Below, one piece after another: positions 7,201 to 14,030 of a DNA stretch of 24,734 nucleotides. Both the position numbers and the translations under genes were made by a program. Source of the DNA: Candidatus Moraniibacteriota bacterium (GTDB taxonomy: Bacteria; Patescibacteriota; Minisyncoccia; Moranbacterales; UBA1568); NCBI GenBank assembly GCA_017992575.1, contig JAGOOJ010000003.1:1-24734 (forward strand), in the 5' to 3' direction. Below the pieces are notes generated by a model, which made no database searches, had not been told where the DNA came from, and was given only the letters and a program-made list of their open reading frames with translations. Every line of letters starts with the position of its first letter. The stretch's first letter is position 1.

Positions 7201-10032
7201 ATTAGCTTCAGTGGCAATCTTGAGTCCATAAACGGTATCGGCGTTGGTAGAACCAGAGGTTCCTGTGTCGATGCTGATGCCATAGGCAGTAGAGGTACCA
7301 GCGCCAGCATTGTCAGTGACGACATTGAGTTTCATACCATAGGTGTCAATCGTCCCACCAGTTGCAAGAATTCGAGCAATACTAATATCAGCACCATAAT
7401 TCGTATCAGTACCAGTGGTAACAATTCCTGAGTCAGTAACTTGCCCATAGAACCCTGTATTCGTATTGGCTCCTGTTGTGAAGTCAGTAATAACAGCAGC
7501 CGACCCATATGAGACGTTACTGGTAGTTCCTGCCACAATCGAATACGATCCATAATTAAAGTCCGCACCCGTAGCTGATGCGTATTGACCATAGGCAGCA
7601 GAGGCACCAGCACCAGCATTGTCAGCAGTCACTGTCGTATAGTTCCCATAACTATTGATAGTTCCTCCCGTAGCACCGGTTCTCGTGAGTGAGGAGTAGC
7701 TCCCATAGGTCGAATCCGTACCGGATGAGACTACTCCAGTATCTGAGAAAGTATTGCGCAGACTGTATTCCGTGGCACCGGTCGTTGACGTAGACGCCTT
7801 GGAAATATCGAGTCTGGCTCCAGGCGCCGTCACACCAGTACCGATACCGACGTTACCGGTCGAATCGAGAGCAAAGAGGGTACTGGTTCCTACTGTGAAG
7901 CCGGTACCGATGGTGAAGTACCCGGTCGTATGATCGAGTCCGGCGTAGTAGTCCTGAGCGGAACCATCAAACGCTACTGAGTCATCAGTTGCCGATCCGG
8001 TACCGATGACAAATTGGGATTCAGAGACGTTCGAGCTTGTGAGGGAGAGGGTACCATCACTCAATGAGGAAAGTGAGGCGTAGTTACTGACATCGTAGGA
8101 GAGACGGAGGGCATTGGTGGTACCGAAGATATCGAGCTGAGCGGAAGGAGAAGCTGTACCGAGCCCCAATTCATTTGAGGCATTATCAAAAAAGAAATTA
8201 GCATTATCTTGTTGAAGAATACCGCTCGTACCAGCAAAGAGAATTGAACCAGCGGTGGGAGCGAAGAATGTTGGAACACCCGTACCACCCGAGACCAATG
8301 CTTGGCCGGCGGTACCGACCGCAGAGAAGGCATAGGCTGTTCCTGTTGAGTAAGCGATGCTTCCGGCAGAACCGATCGTCGTTGCATTGGTGCCACCATT
8401 CGCCACTGGAACAGAGATGGTCGTTCCGAGAACACCGCCAGCCGTATTGGTCACAATACCCGCAGTAGAGAGACCGGAGAAGGTAATGGTACCAGAGGAG
8501 GTGATACCGGTAGCTCCGGTGATGGCACCAGAACCAGTGATATCGATTGACGGCGAATTTAAGATATTCCCGAGAGTGCCGGTCACCAGAATCCCATCCG
8601 TAATCGTCCCGGCAGTTTCAGCGATCTGGATGGCATTGGTCAACGTACCAGCACCGGTCTGTTCGATGAGTAAACCATTGGTTAATGTGCCGGAAGTGAT
8701 TGAATTGAAGATTCTCTGGGCACTGGATCCAGCGGTATCCTGATTCTCAATGACGAATGAGGTCGGTGTCACCACCTCTTGGAGTGTGATAACCACATTA
8801 CTACCCGAATCCGTTGTAATTGTGTTACCAGAAGCATACGCGCTATCGAGCGTACCCCCTCCACCACCACATCCGCTACACGAAACAACAGTCAATACAC
8901 CGGCATCCGTAATACTCCACTGGTCTCCCGTAATCGCCACATTATCAAGTACGGAACCAATAGCAATAGTATCGGAGACCGTATTGTTCGTACCGATATT
9001 TATGATGTTGCCCGCCGTACCAGTACCGATAGCAATCGTCTTGGCATTATTCCCCGTACCGAGATTGAGGGTACCCGTCGTACCGGAATCCACCGTAAGG
9101 GCGGTAGTGGCGGCTGAAGAAAGTGTCACGGCACCGCTCCCGCTATACGACTGGCCAGAAGCAATGGTCACCCCACCCGTGTCCGTCGTGAGCGAATCAA
9201 CAGTTGTCGCATCCTGCAAATCAATCGTTCCCGCGCCGGCTGCTACCACGACGAGTGATTCTCCAGAAGCCGTGGTGATGTCGGTCGCAGCACCAGAGAA
9301 TACTAGTCCCGTTGAACCAATAGTTTTATTAGTCAATACCTCAGTCCCTGCCAGAGTTGCTAGTGTTCCGGTCGTCGGCAAAGTGAGCGTCGTCGCACCC
9401 GATGTAGTGAGAGCAATATCATTCGAAGCCGTCGTCGAAAATGATCCCCCAAAAGAAATCGTTTCGCTGTTCGGAATAGTGAGTGTACCCGTCGTATCGG
9501 TCACTGTGAGCCCTCCAACTTTGGCAGCGTTCAAGGCATAGGGTGTCGCCGTAAAACGAACGAGGGGTGACATCTGTCCATTGGCATTGAAGTTAATCCC
9601 AAGATAGATGTTGTCAGTATTGAAATCGATAAGTGCTGCAAAGGCGGTAGTGTCCCCGAGGTTCGTTTGAAAAATACCATCCGTTACTGTGATACTTTTG
9701 GATTCGCGCCATACCGCATCATTGTCGGCACCACTCGTACACGCAGTGGCTGGACTGGCGGTCGTATAGATACAAAAAAGAAACGTGTAGCTTCCATTGG
9801 TAACATTGGTGCCATCAGTGTTGACGACTTTTCCCTGAAAACTGATTTGCTTATTAATACCCGTCGCAGCTAAAGTATTTGAGACAACAAAAAACGAAGC
9901 GAACGAGAGGCTCGCAAACAACAAGAACAGGAAGGAATATTTCTTGTATCCGTTCTTTATTTTTTTTGTATTTTTATCTTCAAAGAGTCGCAACATTTGT
10001 GAGCAACACAAAAACAATTTGGATCGGCTCAC
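1219..10032 (-). CDS. Giant secreted tail-fibre-like surface protein with LamG-like and G2-peptidase-like domains
   Basis: 2937 residues, over a third of the window. A Lys-rich stretch and hydrophobic segment (33-52) ending near LAA-T (residue 57) form a signal peptide. Residues 59-175 resemble the N-terminal beta domain of many secreted bacterial proteins (ISFQGKV...PYALNAAKVGGL). Residues 175-1530 are Thr/Gly/Ala/Ser-rich with tail-fibre motifs such as GNVGIGT followed by L-D-I (near 617, 725, 967, 1520). Residues 1564-1934 look propeller-like (VYVYD, IYVGAN, LYAID). Residues 1967-2177 look LamG/concanavalin-like (LSLWF, QWHNLIITR, WDGQIDDVQF). Residues 2410-2530 (ENYYSDTPLEAG, ALVGRVPVKV) recall the autocleaving G2 peptidase/chaperone domain of phage spikes. 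A Pro-rich tail (about 2897 on) ends it; no LPXTG or C-terminal membrane helix is seen. The start is GTG; ATG at 9996 (codon 13) is a credible alternative. Adhesion or surface-coat function is inferred. Confidence 0.85.
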   Translation of the reverse strand: MSRSKLFLCCSQMLRLFEDKNTKKIKNGYKKYSFLFLLFASLSFASFFVVSNTLAATGINKQISFQGKVVNTDGTNVTNGSYTFLFCIYTTASPATACTSGADNDAVWRESKSITVTDGIFQTNLGDTTAFAALIDFNTDNIYLGINFNANGQMSPLVRFTATPYALNAAKVGGLTVTDTTGTLTIPNSETISFGGSFSTTASNDIALTTSGATTLTLPTTGTLATLAGTEVLTNKTIGSTGLVFSGAATDITTASGESLVVVAAGAGTIDLQDATTVDSLTTDTGGVTIASGQSYSGSGAVTLSSAATTALTVDSGTTGTLNLGTGNNAKTIAIGTGTAGNIINIGTNNTVSDTIAIGSVLDNVAITGDQWSITDAGVLTVVSCSGCGGGGGTLDSAYASGNTITTDSGSNVVITLQEVVTPTSFVIENQDTAGSSAQRIFNSITSGTLTNGLLIEQTGAGTLTNAIQIAETAGTITDGILVTGTLGNILNSPSIDITGSGAITGATGITSSGTITFSGLSTAGIVTNTAGGVLGTTISVPVANGGTNATTIGSAGSIAYSTGTAYAFSAVGTAGQALVSGGTGVPTFFAPTAGSILFAGTSGILQQDNANFFFDNASNELGLGTASPSAQLDIFGTTNALRLSYDVSNYASLSSLSDGTLSLTSSNVSESQFVIGTGSATDDSVAFDGSAQDYYAGLDHTTGYFTIGTGFTVGTSTLFALDSTGNVGIGTGVTAPGARLDISKASTSTTGATEYSLRNTFSDTGVVSSGTDSTYGSYSSLTRTGATGGTINSYGNYTTVTADNAGAGASAAYGQYASATGADFNYGSYSIVAGTTSNVSYGSAAVITDFTTGANTNTGFYGQVTDSGIVTTGTDTNYGADISIARILATGGTIDTYGMKLNVVTDNAGAGTSTAYGISIDTGTSGSTNADTVYGLKIATEANAGTAYGLYVDAGTQAGTEYAGIFMNGNVGVGDATPDALLDLDFVQTSGTLIGIAAPSAVTLAGDLTGQNINLSTGVTATGRSITGTSIALPAVTNTGSGTYDYRGVAITSGAITQNTGTGINSFVGVDITNPNITATTGGIVSNGLSVTTGSITTGGAQRGLNITATGVGAGTLNGVSISTITGGAGTENAIVVGAGWDTYLDTTSIDISGAGAITGATGVSTTTVTASSAIAANGGITFDASTDTVGAFTSAGTIDMSTNILTNIGNAGTDFVASTGALTLAGILTANGGISLAGSQSFTASALAYMDLGSIVHNTTAVQGLRLPQAASATPSNPTSGEGYLAWDAAGNQLITYNGSAWTTLSGGGGYNLIKDETTSLTVRTTLAFLGAGVSCADNASQTECTISGGAGSDLQGTYDTDADGGNVTISLTAADDGLVFTNPTSGGNNLSTFLLQLDQANTTANMLALDIVQASNASNGVNLTGNAIDGETGLAITTNGLTSGKGISITSSSTTFTGNLADVSLTGSDVANTGNVLAVSNTGTANANTALFVDHRATGTGNLALRVNDESGDTTPFIIDGNGRVGIGTTSISDTASTERLLQVGSEVTRGNSATYGEVISKGLNRHTALTGIKDVYVYDTTGDSDGGRWIDWATTDNLSWYSEALDDGPNDPCNIASDDRCYTNAFPRKAILVVTTSALYIFDAATNDMWMKFNQHADVYALGADTNNDPSSVHALNGVIYVGANGTSAGGLYAIDFVNDRMWNYNGTNRAAANAGISARNTAVSYNVDPNTKLEISPVGTAAEWERVNDVHAVVMSRTQSAVTALGSATNTNPGYGKVFIGLATDSGITLINPSGQVLHQYSDVTADDYTAVALSSRGFLYALNTTQDQLERWDTIDTDKASEVNGGYNRKWDETIGTGPALASTTFNIIAGAPDNLEIAERASNNLNTEDVIYVGHSLGMAELHDHTTQAFGWVKYYNATRQTPMMMLAGINDMVLPMDDTSGTQAQDLAIANTDMAIKGTPTLGVNGVQGKAINFDNTDDYLCSDANQDNTCDVDTAFNMSTVGWTLSLWFRHSTTAPATGADTIFEKCVTTTPGKATGCVIAYMTTTGTIVVANDTDATWTRPDEGAQAYNITATSTYTYNDNQWHNLIITRTNANDVDSWIDGQGMSLSTATGGTTTFDGSQIVSIGASCVLTVTAACGAATNFWDGQIDDVQFIVGTTTQATMTQLYVRRYFNVERPRASKKTITVVNATSATSTSLTDTGEAWYVNELAGQIVEITGSDDTDCVGITRRISSNTATSLTFTPAVPGACTMDTSADFQVDPEKLYGASSSVAGIGITAETPLGEARQLCVGTNSGTDTGGVTCYNHQDGPSIVADVYHSQSSHIDDTGTDWAGTDYDDIRTVDLSSRTLIIASEGHFTSRTEDVRLGQGLEYINNQLYAIRQEIVLDGITAIGSTGSEVGFTGGADLAENYYSDTPLEAGTVVAMDKSRSAYVDPTQSGYQRDMIGVVATDPGIVLGDPSTNGYPIALVGRVPVKVTNENGQIYAGDRLTSASRSGFAMRAVQSGRVLGEVLADAVDWTVCEGEDPSDVNALLCTTVLVFVNLTDYTGQSVELAMAERDTTVGADGLSGSAAIDGALQGLGSDTGSIRLATSAPTKQEQILSFLKELHAKQVASSSPSSEVFTGRVSASTEVITPTLYVDQIFAKSIKADSIEGLSIWTNQIASLEQKYAGLEANTPENPLTSDVASTQEKTLLNLEKFTVGTFTASLDASILGKLSLAGGMTVGGDAQFASDTVFAKLASFFGKTLFKDTVSFEKSPLFGHDTAGFAVIEKGARKVRVVFDVPYEKQPIVTVALTNDASPLLLDADESLKRDIEVLEEEYLESVFDEDIRSVVTEKSTKGFTIVLSEKAPRDLQFSWVALSVDQAKSFNSEKEKAEEKEVIPEPIPTPLPVEGTLPLQDTPIVQSAEVVPTVPVEEVTPSQDTPIP
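7126..7743 (-). repeat. Two diverged 309-nt tandem repeat units inside the giant gene
   Basis: Two 103-residue units begin at the Asp codons at 7741-7743 and 7432-7434. Each shows DTG/DSG-V/I-...-GTD-...-YG, then TGGTI-(N/D)-(S/T)-YG, then DNAGAG-x-S-x-AYG at matching spacing. The second half of each unit is less alike. The recurring YG turns suggest a repeated beta-strand arrangement. Confidence 0.6.
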
Positions 10033-10044
10033 CCCGATTCAACA

Positions 10045-10090
10045 CTCTATAGAATAACAATAAAGAATGCTTTTCGCAAAGCATTCTTTA
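10045..10090 (-). terminator. Strong hairpin terminator of the 197-residue protein gene
   Basis: A perfect 13-bp stem (TAAAGAATGCTTT at 10061-10073 with its complement at 10078-10090) closes a 4-nt loop. On the minus strand it runs into TTGTTATTCT. It begins 15 nt after the stop codon at 10106 and sits directly before the giant gene, which therefore probably has its own promoter. I could not place that promoter with confidence. Confidence 0.8.
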
Positions 10091-10105
10091 TCCACTGTCA
10101 ACTCA

Positions 10106-10699
10106 TTATTTTGTGATTTTGATTTCTTTGAGAAACGCTAGTAATTCTTCCTGTAAACCATCAGCGCCGAGCGGTGAAGTAATAGCCACACTCACGAGTT
10201 TTCCTTCAGCAAAGAAAAAAGCATCTGTTTCAAACACCGATGACTCTTTCAAAAAGAAATATCCCTCAAATCCACTCTCTGCAAATGAGCTTTTTTTATA
10301 TTCTGTTGGCTTATCCAAGCGCATTTTTACAGATGGCGATGACTCAAAGTCTCCCAGTGGCCGTTCCTCGATAGTCACCGCAATTTTTTTCCCCTCATAG
10401 TCTCCTGCTGAAAGAAAAATGCGCTCATACACAGGATCCTTGACAGGTGTTTCGTGTCGTTTTACTTCGTACCCAGCGCCGTAAGAAAATTCGATATATT
10501 TTCCAAAATAGCGTTTTACTTCATTTTTTCTGTCAAAAGACCCTGTTGCTACTGGCAATTTTCCAGAACGAACCGTTCCGAGCGCTGGTTGCTCGAGGTA
10601 GTGCCACAAAAAATATCCTCCGATCCCAAGAATACAAAGTATCAGACTCAAGAAAACTCTTCGATACCATTTCGACACTGATTTTTTTGGACTCTCCAT
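10106..10699 (-). CDS. Membrane-anchored extracytoplasmic protein of unknown function
   Basis: The protein has 197 residues: a short basic cytoplasmic N-terminus, one transmembrane helix at about residues 14-33, then an outside domain. That domain starts with KRYFGKYIEFSYGAGYEVK and ends with LLAFLKEIKITK. Alternating hydrophobic strands and E-T-D-A-F-F-F-A-E-G suggest a small alpha/beta domain of the kind often seen as hypothetical membrane-anchored proteins in CPR genomes. I do not recognise a named family. It follows the DUF916-like gene by 58 nt and is closed by a strong terminator, so it is probably the last gene of that transcript. The start is ATG with no clear ribosome binding site. 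Confidence 0.75.
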   Translation of the reverse strand: MESPKKSVSKWYRRVFLSLILCILGIGGYFLWHYLEQPALGTVRSGKLPVATGSFDRKNEVKRYFGKYIEFSYGAGYEVKRHETPVKDPVYERIFLSAGDYEGKKIAVTIEERPLGDFESSPSVKMRLDKPTEYKKSSFAESGFEGYFFLKESSVFETDAFFFAEGKLVSVAITSPLGADGLQEELLAFLKEIKITK

Positions 10700-10757
10700 C
10701 GTAGAAATAGCTCTTTTTATTTTTTATCTGTCATTTTCTATGAAGTGAAAGAAAAGA

Positions 10758-11711
10758 CTACACAGAAACGTTTTTTTTATTTATACGACGTCGACGTTTT
10801 ACTCCGTACCATCCAAAAACAACCATCAAAGAAAGTAATCCTACAATAGCAACCGGGGGAATAAAGATAAATCGAAGCGACGTTTTTACAAAATCATCTT
10901 TTCCATCATAGCGATAGGAAATTTCCATGGTATACCAACCAGGAACAAAGCTTCGGGCGATATTTTCAAGAGAGAATGAATACACTCGACTGCTTTCCGG
11001 TAAGATAAGAGCGGATTGCTCATTTATAATCCCCTTCCCTATCATACGTTGTAAAGGGTCGAGGACCACGGCTGTCCCCCGTGGCACCAAATGGACATTT
11101 CCTCCATTCAAGAAATGGAGCTGTACTCTCTTCTGAAAACGAAAGGGGCTACTCTGATAATCTAGATTTTTGAGTTCTAGATGGTATTTCTCGCCACCAA
11201 TTTTTTTTACAAAAACCAGTGTTGAAAAGAGCTGGTTCACGGAAACGCCCTCTCTACCGAGAGCGCTCGGCGAAGCATCTTCTACAGAAAATGTCAGCGC
11301 TCCGTAGTGTCCACCCGGCCCAAGCGTATCACTATTTTCCACCGTTACAAGTATTTTTTGCGTTTCACCTGGTCCAAGTGTCAAAATATCTTTCTCTGGA
11401 TACATCCAAGAAGCCAAAGCATATTTTTTTTCCAGATCATTTGAGGCACCGAGGAAGGCTACTCCGCCAGATTCATCCAGGGTTCCAAAGTCATACTTTG
11501 CTACCCGAAGTAGCACTGTCCCCTGAGAAGTATTAGAAAGCGACACAAAAAAATCCTTCTGGATATCTTTTTGATCAAGTACAATTTCCTGAAATGCCGG
11601 ACTGACTGTTAATCCGTTTGGACTCCCTTGAGCAGAAAGAGGTATTATCGCAAAAAAAACACTCAACAAAAAGAGTCCTCGCAATGCTACTCTTGGGAGA
11701 AAACACCTCAT
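10758..11711 (-). CDS. DUF916/WxL-interacting-protein-like membrane-anchored protein (second of pair)
   Basis: The open frame reaches back to 11831, but the ATG at 11711 (MRCFLPRVALRGLFLLS) is the likely start. It directly begins a signal peptide and overlaps the upstream stop as ATGA, which implies translational coupling. The protein then has 317 residues: a signal peptide (1-28 or so), two beta-sandwich-like domains (about 30-145, with FFVSLSNTSQGTVLLRV and LGPGETQKILVTV, and about 150-275, with LHFLNGGNVHLVPRG), one transmembrane helix near the end and a basic tail (KRRRRINKK). Firmicute DUF916 proteins have this order and bind peptidoglycan and WxL proteins. It is paralogous to the gene upstream; both carry the G-N-V-H-(L/I)-x-P-R-G motif. 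The family link is by pattern only. Confidence 0.75.
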   Translation of the reverse strand: MRCFLPRVALRGLFLLSVFFAIIPLSAQGSPNGLTVSPAFQEIVLDQKDIQKDFFVSLSNTSQGTVLLRVAKYDFGTLDESGGVAFLGASNDLEKKYALASWMYPEKDILTLGPGETQKILVTVENSDTLGPGGHYGALTFSVEDASPSALGREGVSVNQLFSTLVFVKKIGGEKYHLELKNLDYQSSPFRFQKRVQLHFLNGGNVHLVPRGTAVVLDPLQRMIGKGIINEQSALILPESSRVYSFSLENIARSFVPGWYTMEISYRYDGKDDFVKTSLRFIFIPPVAIVGLLSLMVVFGWYGVKRRRRINKKNVSV

Positions 11712-12775
11712 AAAGCAACTGGTTTCCGAAAAACTTTGTGCCAAATTTTTTGCACCGTGGAACGAATACCGATAAAGAAAAAGAGGGAAACAATAAACAA
11801 CGCTATCAATAGTCTCCAAGGCAACACCCAAAAACTCAGCTCTCCTTCGATAGGGATATCATGAGTCCCATCATCGTAGATGAGGAGAAGTGTGGCAGTA
11901 TACTTTCCGAAGCGCAATTTTGAAGCGTCATTCCAATCCCATTTGAGCTCAAGCACGGGATTGTTTTCCTCATCCATAAGTGTCTTTCCGTCCTCGATTT
12001 TGGCTACATAGCGCGGAAATCCATCCTCCCACGTCGCATTAAAAATACGATTCGATTCTGGGAGAATATTCCCCTTCTCACTGTTCACTTCCAGGATAGC
12101 AATGTCTTTGGTACCGCCCTGATTGATAAAGATATTGCCTCGCGGGGCGATATGAACATTTCCGGTATTCTTCAATTTAACAGTAAAGGTCGCTGGAAGA
12201 AATTCATAAAACTTTTTATCAACAGAAAATTCAGCCACCGCGACCTCTCGCTTGGCATCTGCCACTCTGGCTTCAAGGAGTACCAGAACTGCCGTACCGC
12301 CAACAAGGGCTGTCTGGTTTTGATCAACCTGTTCTCCGTCGGTCGCTCTCGAAAAAACAAAGGCGTAGTAGTAACCGAAAGAGGCAGTGGTAGGAACAAC
12401 AAAGGTAGCCGTCACCGTTTTCCACTCGTCAGGAGCTAAAGTGAAACTTGATTCTGAAAATGTCACCCAATCGAGAAAGTCATCTGTTGGTTCTCTTTCA
12501 AGCAACTGTGGTTTTCCTCCTTCTTCGTACGCCTTAAATTTCATCAGATCAATTCTCAATGTCTCTGGTCCGGTACCGCCATTTTTTACCTTCAGTTCTG
12601 TCGAGACTGTTTGCCCAGGCTCGGTAACGATGTTGATAGGGAGAGGTGAAGTAACGAGACGGAGGCCAGTTGGAGAGGATTGAGCAAAAGAAAAGGCAGG
12701 GAAAAGGAAAAAGACGATACCCACAAGGATAAAACTAGCCCCTCCCAAAAAAAATTGTAGAAAACTTCTCCGCAT
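11708..12775 (-). CDS. DUF916/WxL-interacting-protein-like membrane-anchored protein (first of pair)
   Basis: I prefer the ATG at 12775 (MRRSFLQFFLGG) over the one at 12790, because the upstream ATG lies inside a consensus TATAAT box, so its transcript would not include it. The protein has 355 residues: a signal peptide ending near SFAQ, a beta-sandwich domain (about 25-150, with PGQTVSTELKVKNGG and WKTVTATFVVP), a second one (about 160-310, with KNTGNVHIAPRGNIFI), one transmembrane helix and a basic C-terminus (KIWHKVFRKP). This is the layout of DUF916 WxL-interacting proteins. It is the first gene after the duplicated secreted-protein terminator and has its own promoter. Its stop overlaps the start of its paralog by ATGA, so the two are probably made in equal amounts and may act together. 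Confidence 0.75.
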   Translation of the reverse strand: MRRSFLQFFLGGASFILVGIVFFLFPAFSFAQSSPTGLRLVTSPLPINIVTEPGQTVSTELKVKNGGTGPETLRIDLMKFKAYEEGGKPQLLEREPTDDFLDWVTFSESSFTLAPDEWKTVTATFVVPTTASFGYYYAFVFSRATDGEQVDQNQTALVGGTAVLVLLEARVADAKREVAVAEFSVDKKFYEFLPATFTVKLKNTGNVHIAPRGNIFINQGGTKDIAILEVNSEKGNILPESNRIFNATWEDGFPRYVAKIEDGKTLMDEENNPVLELKWDWNDASKLRFGKYTATLLLIYDDGTHDIPIEGELSFWVLPWRLLIALFIVSLFFFIGIRSTVQKIWHKVFRKPVAL

Positions 12776-12788
12776 AGGAATTTCCCCC

Positions 12789-12818
12789 ATTATATCCTAT
12801 TTCCCCGCTCAATAGCAA
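12789..12818 (-). promoter_or_regulatory. Promoter of the DUF916-like gene pair
   Basis: The -10 TATAAT (12789-12794) matches consensus exactly. The -35 TTGCTA (12813-12818) matches 4 of 6 with an 18-nt spacer. It overlaps the tail of the preceding terminator, so the two transcripts are packed end to end. The leader would be about 7 nt. Confidence 0.6.
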
Positions 12819-12947
12819 AAACCCCCTTCTCCGTATCGAGAAAGGGGCCTATCTTTTGAGTGGAAATCTCTAGAAGCGACCAGCTGCTACGACAGTCAGA
12901 GTATCAGCATAATCCGTCGCTGCCGCTTGAATAGCTGTCACACGAGC
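12816..12947 (-). repeat. 132-nt duplicated gene end plus terminator, copy 1
   Basis: This stretch covers the terminator and the last codons of one secreted-protein gene. It matches 14031-14161 with one substitution and one single-base indel. Copy 2 occupies the same place at the end of the neighbouring paralog. Confidence 0.9.
12817..12848 (-). terminator. Terminator of the first secreted paralog (copy 1)
   Basis: A 10-bp stem (one G-U pair) is formed by 12822-12831 and 12838-12847 around a 6-nt loop. TTTTT follows on the minus strand. It starts about 22 nt after the stop codon. Confidence 0.88.
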
Positions 12948-13913
12948 CAATTCCTTCAGTACAACCGTGTCGCCATCAGTGGTACCACTACTGGCTGCTA
13001 CTGGCTGAAATGTGGTCGAAAGAGTACCGCCGGAGTTACTGGAGTTTCCATCATATTCTTGTCCAAAACCGGCTGCTTGAGTGACCGTTCCGGTTCCTGT
13101 TCCGCTATCCGTAAAAGTAACATCGAGCAGGTAGCCATAGGTACCACCAGAAAGCGTGTCTACGGTATCATTCACTGTCCCGGTCGTCGCAATAGTAGCT
13201 CCCGTTGATACCGAATTCAAAGCAGCGTTGGCACTCTTAACCCAGGCAACCCAACCAGAAGCAGCGTTCGTAGCAATAGTGGCCGTCACACCGTTGGAGA
13301 GCTGAGCAGTCGTCGACAAAGCGGCAGCAAAGGTGTCAGTATTTGCAGAAAGACTAAAGGTAAAGGTAGCAGGAACAGTAGCCGTCACACCAATGAGATC
13401 AGCACCAGCAGAAACAATAGCAGTAGAAAAGGTGGAGGAATTGCCTCCGCTCGCTATAGTGCCTGTCTGACTCGCTCCGGTTGATCCCGTGGTCAGTGCC
13501 GCCGTATTACTCCAATTGAAACAGTACAGGGTGTTTGCTGTCAGGTTAGAGCTCGGAAACGTCACCACTCGTGTACCAGCATTGGCTGTGGTTGCAGTAC
13601 CGATACCAGGCCAAGCGGTCGAACCGGAAGGAATATTAGTCGTCGTCACTGTCCAGTTTCCTGTCGTAGCACTGACGGTAAATCCTGTGGGGAAAGTGAC
13701 TGCAACATCAGATTCTGTCACGTCAGCTACAGCTGTCTTGGCGCAGACCATACCAGTCGTAGCAGTGGCCGTAGCCATACGGTCAAAACGAACCCATGCC
13801 TGTTGAAGGTTAGCTGCTTCAGCAGTTTCCGCAAAGAACAGCGGTGCTAAAACTACAAGAAGTAAAGGAAATATTCCAACAACGGATGTTTTCTTGATGG
13901 AAAACTGCTTCAT
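12870..13913 (-). CDS. Secreted beta-rich surface protein with WxL-like C-terminal domain (paralog 1)
   Basis: The protein has 347 residues with a classical signal peptide (hydrophobic residues 11-28, cleavage near AEAA-N). The N-terminal domain (about 34-170) has two Cys, in MVCAKT and LYCFNW, placed as if to form a disulfide. The C-terminal domain (about 175-347) contains ATNAASGWVAWVKSANAALN and ends in ATDYADTLTVVAAGRF. The G-W segment and the closing Y-x-x-T-L-T strand resemble the WxL surface domain of Firmicutes, but the second WxL motif is replaced by TLTVVA. It is a tandem duplicate of the next gene upstream. The low-Lys, Thr/Ala-rich make-up fits a stable extracellular structure. 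It has its own strong promoter and terminator. A role as a surface-layer or adhesive subunit is inferred. Confidence 0.8.
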   Translation of the reverse strand: MKQFSIKKTSVVGIFPLLLVVLAPLFFAETAEAANLQQAWVRFDRMATATATTGMVCAKTAVADVTESDVAVTFPTGFTVSATTGNWTVTTTNIPSGSTAWPGIGTATTANAGTRVVTFPSSNLTANTLYCFNWSNTAALTTGSTGASQTGTIASGGNSSTFSTAIVSAGADLIGVTATVPATFTFSLSANTDTFAAALSTTAQLSNGVTATIATNAASGWVAWVKSANAALNSVSTGATIATTGTVNDTVDTLSGGTYGYLLDVTFTDSGTGTGTVTQAAGFGQEYDGNSSNSGGTLSTTFQPVAASSGTTDGDTVVLKELARVTAIQAAATDYADTLTVVAAGRF

Positions 13914-13991
13914 AAAATCAATTGGATTAAATCTATTTTTATTTTTATTTTTTTTGAAAAACCTTTATCAAAACTCAACTCAACACTTCAT

Positions 13992-14020
13992 ATTGTAGCA
14001 GATTTTTAGACGAAAGTCAA
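13992..14020 (-). promoter_or_regulatory. Strong sigma70-type promoter of secreted paralog 1
   Basis: TTGACT (14015-14020), a 17-nt spacer and TACAAT (13992-13997) each match consensus at 5 of 6. The expected start near 13985 gives a leader of about 70 nt. The leader is very A-rich on the minus strand and has no obvious Shine-Dalgarno site. It follows directly on the terminator of paralog 2, so the two genes are separate transcripts. Confidence 0.8.
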
Positions 14021-14030
14021 TCATTGATAC

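Noticed and set aside
6500..8900. Many short similar words that might suggest a CRISPR array or satellite DNA
   Set aside because: The similarity follows codons of a low-complexity protein, the spacing is irregular, and the reading frame is intact throughout.
8750..9541. A 263-codon plus-strand open frame rich in Val, Pro and Ser
   Set aside because: It mirrors the Thr/Gly/Ala-rich codons of the giant gene, which contain few antisense stops. The composition is explained by that gene.
1219..10032. Prophage tail-fibre gene
   Set aside because: Phage-fibre-like motifs are present, but no structural, packaging or lysis genes adjoin it, and the protein has a signal peptide, which phage fibres lack.
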